64,000 bases of DNA from Rhizobium sp. BT03 (GTDB lineage: Bacteria > Pseudomonadota > Alphaproteobacteria > Rhizobiales > Rhizobiaceae), in the NCBI RefSeq assembly GCF_030053155.1, contig NZ_CP125640.1, positions 3,501,001 to 3,565,000 of the forward strand, given 5' to 3'. Below, one piece after another: positions 28,818-37,976 of this stretch. The translations under genes were made by a program, and so were the position numbers. The notes under the pieces are model-generated. The model was not told the origin of the DNA, did no database searches, and saw only the letters and a list, made by a program, of their open reading frames with translations. Numbering within the stretch: the stretch's first letter is position 1; every line of letters starts with the position of its first letter.

Positions 28818-31202
28818 TCACGCCGCCGGCCACCTCCAGTCGCGCACCTCCGGCATGTCCTCGCCGTGTTCCCTGACATAGTCGTGATGCTCGGCAAGCT
28901 TGCCGCGGAGGGCGGCGAGGGCTTCACCTGCCTTTTCCTTCAGGCCCGGGACGCGCTCGATGGCTTCGATGGCGAGATGGAAGCGGTCGAGTTCGTTGAG
29001 GACGGTCATGTCGAAGGGCGTCGTCGTCGTTCCCTCCTCGATGAAGCCGCGGACATGGATGTTTTCGTGGTTGGTGCGCTTATAGGTCAGGCGGTGGATG
29101 AGATAGGGATAGCCGTGATAGGCGAAAATGACCGGCTTATCCGATGTGAAGATCGCGTCGAAGGCCTCGTCGGAAAGGCCGTGCGGATGCTGGTCGCTGG
29201 ATTGCAGCGCCAGCAGGTCGACGACGTTGACGGTGCGGATCTTCAGCTCGGGGATGGCCTTGCGTAAGAAATCGACGGCGGCGAGCGTCTCCATGGTCGG
29301 CACGTCGCCGGCGCAGGCCATGACGAGATCGGGTGAGATCGTGTCTTCCTCGTTGCTCGCCCAGTGCCAGATGCCGATCCCGGCTTCGCAGTGTTTTACC
29401 GCCTCGTCCATCGACAGCCATTGCGGCTCCGGCTGCTTGCCGGCGACGATGACGTTGATGCGGTCATAGGTGCGCAGGCAATGATCGCCGACCCAGAGCA
29501 GGGTATTGGCATCCGGCGGCAGGTAGATGCGGACGATATCGGCCTTCTTGTTGGCGACGAGATCGACAAAACCGGGGTCCTGATGGCTGAAGCCGTTATG
29601 GTCCTGGCGCCAGACATGCGAGGTCAGCAGATAGTTCAGCGATGAGATCGGCTTTCGCCATTCGAGCTCGCGCGTCACCTTCAGCCATTTGGCGTGCTGG
29701 TTGAACATGGAATCGATGATGTGGATGAAGGCCTCATAGCAGGAGAAGAGACCGTGGCGGCCGGTCAGGAGGTAGCCTTCCAGCCAGCCCTGGCAGAGAT
29801 GTTCGGAGAGCACTTCCATGACGCGTCCGTCGCGCGAGAGGTGGATATCATAGGGCTCGATATCCTCCATCCAGACACGGTCGGTGACCTCGAAGACGCT
29901 GCCGAGACGGTTCGATTCCGTCTCGTCGGGGCCGAAGATCCGGAAGTTGGCGGTCTCCGCGTTGCGCTTCATCGTGTCGCGCAGGTAGCGGCCGAGGATT
30001 TCCGTCGACTGGACCATGGCGCTGCCGCGCTTGCCGATATTAACGGCGTAGTCCCGGATATCGGGAACGACCAATTCCTTGCGCAGCAAGCCGCCATTGG
30101 CGTGCGGATTGGCGCCCATGCGGCGTTTGCCGGCGGGTGCCAGCGCCCGGAGCTCCGGTTTCAACCGGCCATCGGCGCCGAACAGATCTTCCGGATCATA
30201 GCTGCGCATCCAGTCTTCGAGGATCTTGCGATGGCCCTCATTCTCGCGGCAGTTGGAAACCGGCACCTGGTGGGCGCGCCAGAAGCCTTCCACCTTCTTG
30301 CCGTCGACCTCCTTCGGGCCGGTCCAGCCCTTGGGGCTGCGCAGCACGATCATCGGCCAGCGTGGGCAGCCGTCCAGAGCGTTGCCGTTACGAGCCTGCC
30401 TCTGAATCTCGCGAATGCGGTCGAAGACCTGCTCCAGCGTCGCGGCCATCTGCTGATGCATGTCGCCCGGTTCATGGCCCTCGACGAAGAAGGGCTGGTA
30501 GCCGTAGCCTTCGAAGAGACGGCGGAGATCATCGCCATCGGTCCGGCCGAGAATGGTCGGGTTGGCGATCTTGTAGCCGTTCAGATGCAGGATCGGCAGC
30601 ACGGCGCCGTCACGAGCGGGATTGAGGAATTTGTTGGAATGCCAACTCGCGGCCAGCGGCCCGGTCTCGGCCTCGCCGTCGCCGACGACGCAGGCGACGA
30701 TCAGATCGGGATTGTCGAAAGCGGCGCCATAGGCATGAACGAGGGCGTAGCCGAGTTCACCGCCCTCGTGGATGGAACCGGGTGTTTCGGGCGCTGCATG
30801 GCTCGGGATGCCGCCGGGGAAGGAGAATTGCCGGAAGAGCTTGCGCATGCCTTCGGCATCCTCGGAAATGTCGGGATAGATCTCGCTGTAGCTGCCTTCA
30901 AGATAGGTATTGGCGACCATGCCCGGGCCGCCGTGGCCGGGGCCGCATATATAGATGACGTCGAGGTTGCGGGCGCGGATCATGCGGTTCAGATGTGCAT
31001 AGATGAAGTTGAGGCCTGGTGTCGTGCCCCAGTGGCCGAGCAGGCGGGGCTTGATGTGTTCCGGTTTCAGCGGCTCGCGCAGCAGCGGATTGGCGAGCAG
31101 GTAGATCTGCCCGACCGAGAGATAGTTGGCGGCCCGCCAGTAGCGGTCGGTCAGGGTGAGTTCGGCGTCGGTCAAAGCGGTGGTCGAGACATGCTTTTCC
31201 AT
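28818..31202 (-). CDS. xfp: Xylulose-5-phosphate/fructose-6-phosphate phosphoketolase
   Basis: A 794-aa thiamine diphosphate enzyme. It splits xylulose-5-P, and often fructose-6-P, to acetyl phosphate and an aldose phosphate. Signatures are [46 protein letters not shown] and the TPP-binding region [20 protein letters not shown]. ackA lies 72 bp upstream in the same direction, so acetyl phosphate can be turned into acetate and ATP. GGAAG lies upstream of the ATG. It is convergent with pobR at 15 bp. Confidence 0.95.
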   Translation of the reverse strand: MEKHVSTTALTDAELTLTDRYWRAANYLSVGQIYLLANPLLREPLKPEHIKPRLLGHWGTTPGLNFIYAHLNRMIRARNLDVIYICGPGHGGPGMVANTYLEGSYSEIYPDISEDAEGMRKLFRQFSFPGGIPSHAAPETPGSIHEGGELGYALVHAYGAAFDNPDLIVACVVGDGEAETGPLAASWHSNKFLNPARDGAVLPILHLNGYKIANPTILGRTDGDDLRRLFEGYGYQPFFVEGHEPGDMHQQMAATLEQVFDRIREIQRQARNGNALDGCPRWPMIVLRSPKGWTGPKEVDGKKVEGFWRAHQVPVSNCRENEGHRKILEDWMRSYDPEDLFGADGRLKPELRALAPAGKRRMGANPHANGGLLRKELVVPDIRDYAVNIGKRGSAMVQSTEILGRYLRDTMKRNAETANFRIFGPDETESNRLGSVFEVTDRVWMEDIEPYDIHLSRDGRVMEVLSEHLCQGWLEGYLLTGRHGLFSCYEAFIHIIDSMFNQHAKWLKVTRELEWRKPISSLNYLLTSHVWRQDHNGFSHQDPGFVDLVANKKADIVRIYLPPDANTLLWVGDHCLRTYDRINVIVAGKQPEPQWLSMDEAVKHCEAGIGIWHWASNEEDTISPDLVMACAGDVPTMETLAAVDFLRKAIPELKIRTVNVVDLLALQSSDQHPHGLSDEAFDAIFTSDKPVIFAYHGYPYLIHRLTYKRTNHENIHVRGFIEEGTTTTPFDMTVLNELDRFHLAIEAIERVPGLKEKAGEALAALRGKLAEHHDYVREHGEDMPEVRDWRWPAA

Positions 31203-31274
31203 GGATTTCTTCCGTTCGAAAACCTGTTCAACGTCAATTCTACCGGCCGGCGCCGGGCCTGCCGTTGATCTGGA

Positions 31275-32453
31275 TCAGCCAGTGCCGAGTATGGACAGCG
31301 CCTCATCGGCGATGACCTGCTCCTCGTCGGTGGCGATGACATGGGCGGCGATACGGCTTTCCCCCGTGCTGATCGTGAACGCATTGGCGGTATTGGCCTT
31401 TTCGTCGATCGCAAGGCCGAGCCAGGAGAGCCGCTTCGCCACGCCGGCGCGAATCTCCGGCTGATGCTCGCCGATGCCGGCGGTGAAGACGATGGCGTCA
31501 AGGCCGCTGAGCGTCATAGCCATGCGGCCGGTTTCGCCGGCGATACGCAGCATGAAGAGGTCGATCGCCTGGCGCGCCTCCGGCCGGCCGTCCCTCAACA
31601 GATCGCGGGTATCGGCGCTGATGCCTGAGATGCCGAGCAGGCCGGAGCGGTGATAGAGCAGGTCTTCGATTTCTTCGAAGGATTGGTTTCGCTGACCGGC
31701 CAGATGCAGAATGACGCCGGGATCGAGTGCGCCCGGGCGCGTCGCCATCGGGATGCCGTCGAGGGTCGAAAAGCCCATGCTGCAATCGCGGCCGACGCCA
31801 TGATCCAGCGCACAGAGGCTGGCGCCGCTGCCGAGATGGGCGACCACCGCCTTCGCCGCGCCCGGCGCCTTGCGGGTTAGTTCGCCGGCGATGAATTTAT
31901 AGGACAGGCCATGGAAGCCGTAACGCTTGATGCCTTCGTCGTGCAGCGCACGGGGGATGGCGAAGCGGCGAACGAGATCGTCCTGCGTGGCATGGAAGGC
32001 GGTGTCGAAGGAGGCCGTCTGGGCAAGATGCGGTTTCAGATGCCGGAGCGCACGGATGAAGCGCAGCGCCTGCGGTTGATGCAGGGGTGCCAGCGGTGTC
32101 AGTGCATCGACGGCATCGATTGCGGCGTCGTCGAGGGCGATCGCCCTGGTGAAACGGTCGCCGCCATGGACGACGCGGTGGCCGGCGGCGCGGGTGGCGG
32201 CAACGTCGAAATGATCGGCAAGAAGCGCGAAGGTCTCATCGATGATGTCGTGCAGGTCTTTCGTTGCCTCGGCTCTCAACGGCACGTCGAATGTCAGCGA
32301 TCCCTTGACAAGGCCGAGCGAGAGCGGTTCGGCGCGGAAATCGATCACGCCTTTGCCGATGCGCCGCGCCTTCTCGCCATCCATCGCGAAGATACCGATC
32401 TTGACGGTCGAGGAGCCGGCGTTGAAGGTCAGGAGCAGGTCGGTCGATGACAT
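31275..32453 (-). CDS. ackA: Acetate kinase
   Basis: A 392-aa ASKHA-fold kinase that interconverts acetyl phosphate + ADP and acetate + ATP. Motifs are LLLTFNAGSSTVKIGIF at the N-terminus, GHRVVHGGDRF, RYGFHGLSYKFIA, AHLGSGASLCA and FTAGIGEHQPEIR. It is first in a two-gene operon with xfp. No phosphotransacetylase is next to it. Confidence 0.95.
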   Translation of the reverse strand: MSSTDLLLTFNAGSSTVKIGIFAMDGEKARRIGKGVIDFRAEPLSLGLVKGSLTFDVPLRAEATKDLHDIIDETFALLADHFDVAATRAAGHRVVHGGDRFTRAIALDDAAIDAVDALTPLAPLHQPQALRFIRALRHLKPHLAQTASFDTAFHATQDDLVRRFAIPRALHDEGIKRYGFHGLSYKFIAGELTRKAPGAAKAVVAHLGSGASLCALDHGVGRDCSMGFSTLDGIPMATRPGALDPGVILHLAGQRNQSFEEIEDLLYHRSGLLGISGISADTRDLLRDGRPEARQAIDLFMLRIAGETGRMAMTLSGLDAIVFTAGIGEHQPEIRAGVAKRLSWLGLAIDEKANTANAFTISTGESRIAAHVIATDEEQVIADEALSILGTG

Positions 32454-32655
32454 GTCTTCAGAGACTCCGCATAGTCGGTATTTTGGCCGAACTTAGTGCG
32501 GAGGCTGCGGACGGAAAGGCGTTTATCCGCCCTTCACATGCTTTGTCGATGCACAGCCCACGTCATCATCGATCTGCCGGGGCTGGAAGGCGCAATTGCG
32601 GCCTCGATTACATTCCTACTCTTCCTCATCAACGCCGGTTTTTTTAGCTGTATCG

Positions 32656-34227
32656 TCAGGCCGTTGAGGCCAGGCTGGCATTACGATCGCGGATGAAGAT
32701 GCCCGCCTCGGCGGCGGGCATCGCCTTGCCGAAAAGATAGCCCTGGCCGATGTCGCAGCCGAGCTGCAGCAGGAAGGCGAGTTGGCCGTGCTCCTCGACG
32801 CCTTCGGCGGTCGTCTTTATGTTGAGGCTCCTGCCCAGTCCGAGCATGGCGCGGACGATCTTTTCCTGGCGTTCGTCGCCGCGATAGGTGGCGATGAAGC
32901 TTTTGTCGATCTTGATCTTGTCGAAACGATAACGGGCGAGCTGGGCCAGACTCGAATAGCCCGTGCCGAAATCGTCGAGCGCGATCTGGATGCCGGCCGC
33001 GTGGAGTTCATCAAGGATGACGGCGGCGATGGCGGGATCCTGGATCAGCGCGTTTTCGGTGATCTCCACCTCCAGGCGCTGCGGCGGCAGCCGGCTTGCC
33101 GAAAGGACCTTCAGAATGCGCGACGTCAGCAGCCTGTCTTCCATCTGCACCGGCGACACGTTGAAGGACAGCATCACATGATCAGGCCAGGTGAGTGCGT
33201 CACTGCAGGCCTGGGCGAGAAGATCCTCGAACAATGCGGTGATCATCCCGTTTTCCTCGGCGATATCGATGAAAACAGGCGGTGGAATATTGACGCCGTC
33301 TTCGCCGATCCAGCGCGCCAGGGCCTCGAAGCCGCAGAGCTGACCGGTCTTCAGGTCGATCAGCGGCTGATAGAAGGGTTTGATCGCCTTGTTGGCGATT
33401 GCGGCGCGCAGCCTGGTTTCCAGCGCGGCACGTTCCGTGACCTTGTCCTGCATGGCCGGTTCGAAAACCAGATAATGGTTGGGACCGCGTGATTTCGCCT
33501 CGTACATGGCGAGGTCGGCGCGATGCGCGGCATCTTCCAGCGGTTCGGCTCCCTCGGCCCAACGGTCGTAGCCGACGCTGGCGCCGACTTCGACGGCAAA
33601 GCCGTCGATGTGAATCGGCCGGGTGACGGCCTGGATCAGCAGCCTGGCAAAACGCTCCTCGCGCTGTGCCGTCAGGGCAAAGGCGACGATGATGAATTCG
33701 TCGCCGCCGAAGCGATAGACGCAATCGGCATTGCCGAGCGCGCAGATCCGTCTGGCAACCTCGATCAGCAGGATGTCGCCGCCCTTGTGGCCGACGAGGT
33801 CATTGACTTTCTTGAAGCCGTCGAGGTCGACCGAGAAGAGCGTGACGTTGCGGTCCCATTCCTCGATCTGGTCCTCATCGTCCTTGACCGGCCGTGAGAG
33901 GATCTTGCGCTCGAAGGCGTAGCGGTTCGGCAGCTTGGTCAGATGGTCGTGGGTGGCCGTCCAATCGGCCTTCGCCTGAGCGGCGGCGCGCAGTTCCGTT
34001 TCCTTGCGCAGGTCGGCGATGCGCAGCACCGAATAGATGAAGCTCATGGCGCCGGCGATGCCGAGCGCCAGAACGAGTTTGTCGGCGCCATATTCGCCGA
34101 AACCGGTCATGAAGAAGACAAGGCTGTCGTCGAGCTGCAGAAGCGCGCCGAGGAGCCAGAGAGTTATCCCAAGCCCGACGATCGACACGCATTGCCTTCC
34201 GGCTCTGCTCTGGAAAAACACCGGCAT
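32656..34227 (-). CDS. Membrane GGDEF-EAL cyclic-di-GMP protein
   Basis: 523 aa. Two membrane segments lie in the first 70 residues (about 14-38 and 47-67). A GGDEF domain follows (about 85-250) with RFGGDEF intact. The EAL domain (about 268-515) has GFEALARW, VEITENAL, DDFGTGYSSLAQL, KIDKSFI and AEGVEE. Both active-site motifs look complete, so it could make and degrade c-di-GMP, or one domain could regulate the other. No extracellular sensor domain is apparent between the helices. It has no obvious operon partner. Confidence 0.9.
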   Translation of the reverse strand: MPVFFQSRAGRQCVSIVGLGITLWLLGALLQLDDSLVFFMTGFGEYGADKLVLALGIAGAMSFIYSVLRIADLRKETELRAAAQAKADWTATHDHLTKLPNRYAFERKILSRPVKDDEDQIEEWDRNVTLFSVDLDGFKKVNDLVGHKGGDILLIEVARRICALGNADCVYRFGGDEFIIVAFALTAQREERFARLLIQAVTRPIHIDGFAVEVGASVGYDRWAEGAEPLEDAAHRADLAMYEAKSRGPNHYLVFEPAMQDKVTERAALETRLRAAIANKAIKPFYQPLIDLKTGQLCGFEALARWIGEDGVNIPPPVFIDIAEENGMITALFEDLLAQACSDALTWPDHVMLSFNVSPVQMEDRLLTSRILKVLSASRLPPQRLEVEITENALIQDPAIAAVILDELHAAGIQIALDDFGTGYSSLAQLARYRFDKIKIDKSFIATYRGDERQEKIVRAMLGLGRSLNIKTTAEGVEEHGQLAFLLQLGCDIGQGYLFGKAMPAAEAGIFIRDRNASLASTA

Positions 34228-34367
34228 ATGGCCTTCTCCATCTCCACCCTATGCCGGACTATCATGAAAGTCTGAAATGTTCGTTGAAACCAGAAGGCGA
34301 ATTGTTAGAGACCGCAGCCTGTTGCTGCACCGTCGAGAGACGATCGCGCTTCTCGTGAAAGGGGGCG

Positions 34368-34416
34368 GAAAAGCACGAAGGCGAGCGTGCTGTCGCATGC
34401 TCGCCCTTTCTCGTGC
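34368..34416 (-). terminator. Terminator after the 38-aa membrane protein gene
   Basis: On the minus strand GCACGAGAAAGGGCGAGC pairs with GCTCGCCTTCGTGC with one small bulge, followed by TTTT. The stem begins 1 bp after the stop codon at 34418. Confidence 0.75.
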
Positions 34417-34417
34417 T

Positions 34418-34534
34418 TCAGGCGGTGACGATCAGCAGCGGGACGCTGACGACGAGACCGACCAGAACCGTGATTGTGGCGACGCGCACGAAACGCAGGC
34501 GACGCGTGCGCTCCCCACTCCAATCATATGTCAT
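34418..34534 (-). CDS. 38-aa single-pass membrane protein
   Basis: A short N-terminal segment (MTYDWSGERTRRLRF) is followed by one membrane helix (VRVATITVLVGLVVSVPLLI, about 16-35) and stops three residues later. A strong ribosome-binding site AAGGAG lies about 9 bp upstream and a strong terminator directly follows. A good start site, a compact gene and a terminator together support a real small gene. No family recognised. Confidence 0.6.
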   Translation of the reverse strand: MTYDWSGERTRRLRFVRVATITVLVGLVVSVPLLIVTA

Positions 34535-34636
34535 GTCTTCCATCTCCTTGGGATAAGGAAGTAGTCCCGGTGAAGCCGGGTTCAACAGAGATGACGCGAT
34601 TTGCTTGTGTAAGGCTGGATAAGATGAGGGATGGCT

Positions 34637-34738
34637 AATGCGCGTCGCATTAAACGGGTTTCATGCGACGCGCTTTAGCTCTTTGTTTTTATGCATGTCG
34701 TTATCCCGGAACCGCGGCACACTTCCGGGCGACATGCG
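34637..34738 (-). repeat. Two-hairpin 3' repeat, copy 2 (after phosphatase gene)
   Basis: A reverse-orientation copy of the element at 17746-17848. Read on the minus strand it has CCGGAAGTGTG, GGGATAACGACATGCATAAA, AACAAAGAGC and GCGTCGCATGAAACC..TGCGACGCGC. It abuts the stop codon (34739-34741) of the phosphatase gene, just as copy 1 abuts the serA stop. Confidence 0.8.
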
Positions 34739-35293
34739 TCAATGCTGAAAACGCAGCGACCAGCGCCGCCCGTTGCTGGTCATGCGAACAATGCCGAGCG
34801 GCTCGATATCGACGAGCCAGAAGGAGGGCGGCGGTGCTCGAAGCACATGGGCAACCGCTGCCCGAATGACAGCCGCATGGCTGATGGCGATCACATGGCC
34901 GCCGAGGGCGGATTCATTGTCCATCCAGCCGGCGACGCGTGTTCCAAGATCGAGAAGGCTCTCGCCTCCGTGCGGGACCGCTTCCGGATCGCTCATCCAG
35001 GCCATGAGGTTCTCCGGCTCCTCGGCCTCGATCGCCGCGATCGACTTGCCGGCCCAGCGGCCATGATCGCAGTCGCGAAGCTCCGGGTCTGTCCGGGCTT
35101 GAAGGCCGAGCGCCTCGGCAGTCTGGCGGGCGCGCAAAGCCGGGCTGGTGGCAATACGGTCGGCGCGAGGCAGGGCGGCCATCCCGGCCGCTTCTTCCGC
35201 GGCCTTGTCTTCCAGCGGTTCGTCGAGCGGGAACAGGCCCTTGCGGCTTGCCGCCGTCGCGCCGTGGCAGATCCAGGTAAGGCGCGTGTTCAC
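34739..35293 (-). CDS. Histidine-phosphatase-fold protein with CHG motif
   Basis: 184 aa from a GTG start at 35293. It belongs to the histidine phosphatase (phosphoglycerate mutase) superfamily: LTWICHGATAASR at the N-terminus, TSPALRARQTAEALG, and ISHAAVIRAAVAH with the second histidine. The first motif normally reads RHG, and here the arginine that lines the phosphate pocket is cysteine. Activity is therefore uncertain. It is divergent from the cobalamin riboswitch and cobalt transporter, so a role near cobalamin metabolism (such as an alpha-ribazole phosphatase) is possible but unproven. An ATG at 35332 is an alternative start. Confidence 0.75.
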   Translation of the reverse strand: MNTRLTWICHGATAASRKGLFPLDEPLEDKAAEEAAGMAALPRADRIATSPALRARQTAEALGLQARTDPELRDCDHGRWAGKSIAAIEAEEPENLMAWMSDPEAVPHGGESLLDLGTRVAGWMDNESALGGHVIAISHAAVIRAAVAHVLRAPPPSFWLVDIEPLGIVRMTSNGRRWSLRFQH

Positions 35294-35354
35294 GGTCGTT
35301 CCGATCTCCGGATAGCGATGGGAATAGCCCATCGCCGCTTCATGAAGTTTCGTT

Positions 35355-35505
35355 GACAGGCTCTTCGGCGTGCAGGTATAACCGGGCTGTTGCGGGTTTG
35401 GAAGCCGGTGGAAATCCGGCGCGGTCGCGCCACTGTGACCAGCGTGTCGAAGCTTCTTCGCGCTGGAAGTCAGACCTTACCGCACAAGCACTCTTTCGAC
35501 TGAAC
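35355..35505 (+). promoter_or_regulatory. Cobalamin riboswitch upstream of cbtB
   Basis: A B12-element leader with recognisable conserved parts: AGCCGGTGGAAATCCGGCGC (35403-35422), the B12 box GTCGCGCCACTGTGA (35424-35438), and AGTCAGACC (35468-35476). It ends about 20 bp before the ribosome-binding site (GGAGG) of cbtB, so control of translation is likely. Confidence 0.93.
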
Positions 35506-35525
35506 GCGTCATTCCGGAGGAATAC

Positions 35526-35735
35526 ATGTCTGACACCACTTTCGCGCCCGTCGCGGCACCGGCGCCGATCCCGGTAGGAGAGATCCTGCCCTGGGCGATC
35601 TTCGGCGGCCTGCTGATGCTGATCGCTATTTATTTCGTCGGCACCGAGGAAGGCGCGATGGCGCTGTTCAACGGCATGTATGTGCACGAATTCGTGCATG
35701 ACGGCCGTCATCTCCTCGGCTTTCCCTGCCACTAG
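35526..35735 (+). CDS. cbtB: Cobalt transporter subunit CbtB
   Basis: 69 aa with one membrane helix (about 21-40) and a His-rich C-terminus (YVHEFVHDGRHLLGFPCH) suited to metal binding. This is the typical CbtB form. GGAGG lies 7 bp before the ATG. It is the first gene under the cobalamin riboswitch, with cbtA 12 bp later. Confidence 0.92.
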   Translation: MSDTTFAPVAAPAPIPVGEILPWAIFGGLLMLIAIYFVGTEEGAMALFNGMYVHEFVHDGRHLLGFPCH

Positions 35736-35747
35736 GGAGATATTGAC

Positions 35748-36494
35748 ATGGTTGGAAACCTTCTCCTTCGCGGCATGCTCGCGGGGCTGATCGCTGGCAT
35801 CCTGGTTTTTGCTTTCGCCCATATCTTCGGCGAGCCGCTGGTCGATGCGGCGATCGCCTTCGAGGAGGCGAGCGCCCAGGCGGCCGGCGAAGCTTCCGAA
35901 CCTGAAATCGTCAGCCGGGCCACCCAGGCCGGCCTTGGCCTTTTCACCGGCGTCATGGCCTACAGCATTGCCGTCGGCGGGCTTTTCGCGCTCGCCTTTG
36001 CTTTCGTGCACGGCCGCGTCAGCAGCCTTTCGGCGCGCGGCACCTCGGCGGTCATTGCGCTTTTCGCCTTCGTGGCAATCGTGCTCGTTCCCGGCATCAA
36101 ATATCCGGCCAACCCGCCGGCGGTCGGCAATCCCGACACGATCGGCGTCAGGACCGAGCTGTTCTTCCTGATGATCGTCGTCTCGATCGCCGCCCTGATT
36201 GCCGCGGTGGCGCTGTCGCGCCGCCTCTCCGAGCGTTTCGGCCTCTGGAACGGCGCGATCATCGCCGGCATCGCTTACCTCGTCTTCGTCGGCCTCGTGC
36301 TCTATCTGCTGCCGCCGATGAATGAAGTGCCGGAGAACTTCTCGGCGATGGTGCTCTGGCGTTTCCGCACGACCTCGCTCGGCATGCATGTGATCCTCTG
36401 GGCAGCGCTCGGGCTTGGGTTCGGAGCGCTGGCGGAAAAGCGGCTTGCCTTGAAGGGCGGGCAACGGAGCCGGGCGGCAACGGCCTTTCACTGA
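35748..36494 (+). CDS. cbtA: Cobalt transporter subunit CbtA
   Basis: 248 aa, a predicted inner-membrane protein with about five or six helices. It begins MVGNLLLRGMLAGLIAGILV, and includes the CbtA-like stretches FAHIFGEPLVDAAIAFEE and VPGIKYPANPPAVGNPDTI. It is predicted to import cobalt when cobalamin is low. It follows cbtB with a ribosome-binding site (GGGAG) in the 12-bp gap. Confidence 0.92.
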   Translation: MVGNLLLRGMLAGLIAGILVFAFAHIFGEPLVDAAIAFEEASAQAAGEASEPEIVSRATQAGLGLFTGVMAYSIAVGGLFALAFAFVHGRVSSLSARGTSAVIALFAFVAIVLVPGIKYPANPPAVGNPDTIGVRTELFFLMIVVSIAALIAAVALSRRLSERFGLWNGAIIAGIAYLVFVGLVLYLLPPMNEVPENFSAMVLWRFRTTSLGMHVILWAALGLGFGALAEKRLALKGGQRSRAATAFH

Positions 36495-36543
36495 ACACAT
36501 CGAGGGCGCCGTCTTGCCGGCGCCCTTAGGTTTTCGGGCGACT

Positions 36544-37176
36544 ATGAAAAGCAGCAGAACCATATTCCTCCTGTCGATGGCGTTTGCTGCCGCAGCTTTC
36601 TTTTGTGTGCCTGCTGAAAACGCCCTTGCTCATAGCCCCAGCGCCGGCGGCAGCCATGCCGGCCTCGATATTCCTGAAATTTCGCATGGTGAGATGGCGG
36701 TGATTTCGGACTATCGCAGCCGGATTATCGGCCTGGCGTCCCGCGCAGTCGATACGAACGAGCCGTTCCGGCGCATTCTGAACTATGCCGAAATCCAGTA
36801 TTCCTACTGTCTCTGGGGGCGGATGCCAGGCAGCGTGAGCGACGAGCTGAGCCCGTTCAACGAATGCGCCCATGCCTATCTGGCGGCGACCAAGGCGGTC
36901 TTACTTTCGATGCGCGAGATGCCGCGGGAGGCCGTTGCGGCTGATGAAATCATTTCCGCGGTCGATGCCGACATGGTGCGGCGCAGCCTGGCGCTCATCA
37001 CCTGCCGGTTCAGCGGCGAGGCCTTCAACACCGCCGATGTTGTCAAGCCACGCTGGAGCAAAGTGCCGTTTCATGCCGCCAGCATGGCGTCGCTGACGGG
37101 AGTTGCTGCCCTGTTCGGTCTTGCCGTCCTTGCGCTTAGACGCGTCTTGCAGCCGAAGGCTCAATCGTCGGAATAG
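36544..37176 (+). CDS. Hypothetical exported membrane-anchored protein in the cobalt locus
   Basis: 210 aa. A signal peptide (about 1-29, ending ENALA) precedes a His-containing start HSPSAGGSHAG and a mainly helical periplasmic domain with two or three cysteines (SYCLWGR, NECAHAYL, ITCRFSGEAF). A C-terminal membrane helix (about 180-198) is followed by a short basic tail. It follows cbtA after 49 bp that include a hairpin (36503-36529), so it may share the riboswitch-controlled transcript. Its 3' end overlaps the convergent oxidoreductase gene by 16 bp. No family recognised. Confidence 0.7.
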   Translation: MKSSRTIFLLSMAFAAAAFFCVPAENALAHSPSAGGSHAGLDIPEISHGEMAVISDYRSRIIGLASRAVDTNEPFRRILNYAEIQYSYCLWGRMPGSVSDELSPFNECAHAYLAATKAVLLSMREMPREAVAADEIISAVDADMVRRSLALITCRFSGEAFNTADVVKPRWSKVPFHAASMASLTGVAALFGLAVLALRRVLQPKAQSSE

Positions 37177-37823
37177 CGCTGCTCGCGCCAGGGATCGCCA
37201 TACATATGGTAGCCGTTCTTTTCCCAGAAGCCGGCTTCGTCACCCGGCATCAGCTCGATGCGGCGCAGCCATTTGGCGCTTTTCCAGAAATAAAGATGCG
37301 GGACGACGAGGCGCATCGGGCCGCCGTGGTCCGGCGTCAGCGGCAGGCCCTCCCATGATGTCGCAAGGATCGCGTCCTCGGCGGCGAAATCGGCAAGCGG
37401 CAGATTGGTGGTATAGCCGTCGTAACTCGTCAGCATGATATAACCGGCTTGCGGCTTCGGCATGGCGAGATCGAGCAGATCGCGCGTGGAAACGCCCTTC
37501 CATTTGTTGTCGTAGCGCGACCAGGTGGTGACGCAGTGGATATCGCTGACCTTGGTGCTCTGCTCGATCGCCTGGAAGTCGGCCCAGGTGAGGGTGAGCG
37601 GCGTTTCGACGAGGCCGCGCACTTCGAGACGCCAGGTATCGGTGGAGATGACGGGCTGCTGGCCGAGATCGAGCACCGGCCAGTTTTTGACGAGATGCTG
37701 GCCGGGCGGCAGGCGCTCGGATTCAGGGCGGCCGATACGGCCGGTCAGGAACTTGCCCTCGGCCGCCCAGCGGCGCTTGGAACTGGTGAGCTTGCTGTCG
37801 GCCGGCGTCTGGTCGTCGCTCAT
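37161..37823 (-). CDS. Sulfite oxidase-like molybdopterin oxidoreductase
   Basis: 220 aa of the sulfite-oxidase Moco fold without a dimerisation domain. The presumed molybdenum-ligating cysteine is in SDIHCVTTWSRYDNKWKGV. Nearby are WRLEVRGLVETPLTLTWADF and GGPMRLVVPHLYFWKSAKW. The real substrate is unknown. There is no twin-arginine signal, so it is predicted to be cytoplasmic. AAGGAGG sits before the ATG at 37823. It is convergent with the preceding gene, overlapping by 16 bp. Confidence 0.88.
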   Translation of the reverse strand: MSDDQTPADSKLTSSKRRWAAEGKFLTGRIGRPESERLPPGQHLVKNWPVLDLGQQPVISTDTWRLEVRGLVETPLTLTWADFQAIEQSTKVSDIHCVTTWSRYDNKWKGVSTRDLLDLAMPKPQAGYIMLTSYDGYTTNLPLADFAAEDAILATSWEGLPLTPDHGGPMRLVVPHLYFWKSAKWLRRIELMPGDEAGFWEKNGYHMYGDPWREQRYSDD

Positions 37824-37976
37824 GAGCGGAGCCTCCTTACGATGCCGCAATAGGGCATTCGCGTCTCCGGGTGTCAAGTTTTGGCAGGCCCTTGGAAATC
37901 CTTGTCGGCGTCATTAAACTTGAACTGTCGGGTATGCCTCGCTGGGGAGTGGGGGCGGAAAGGGGAGGAGCCGGAT

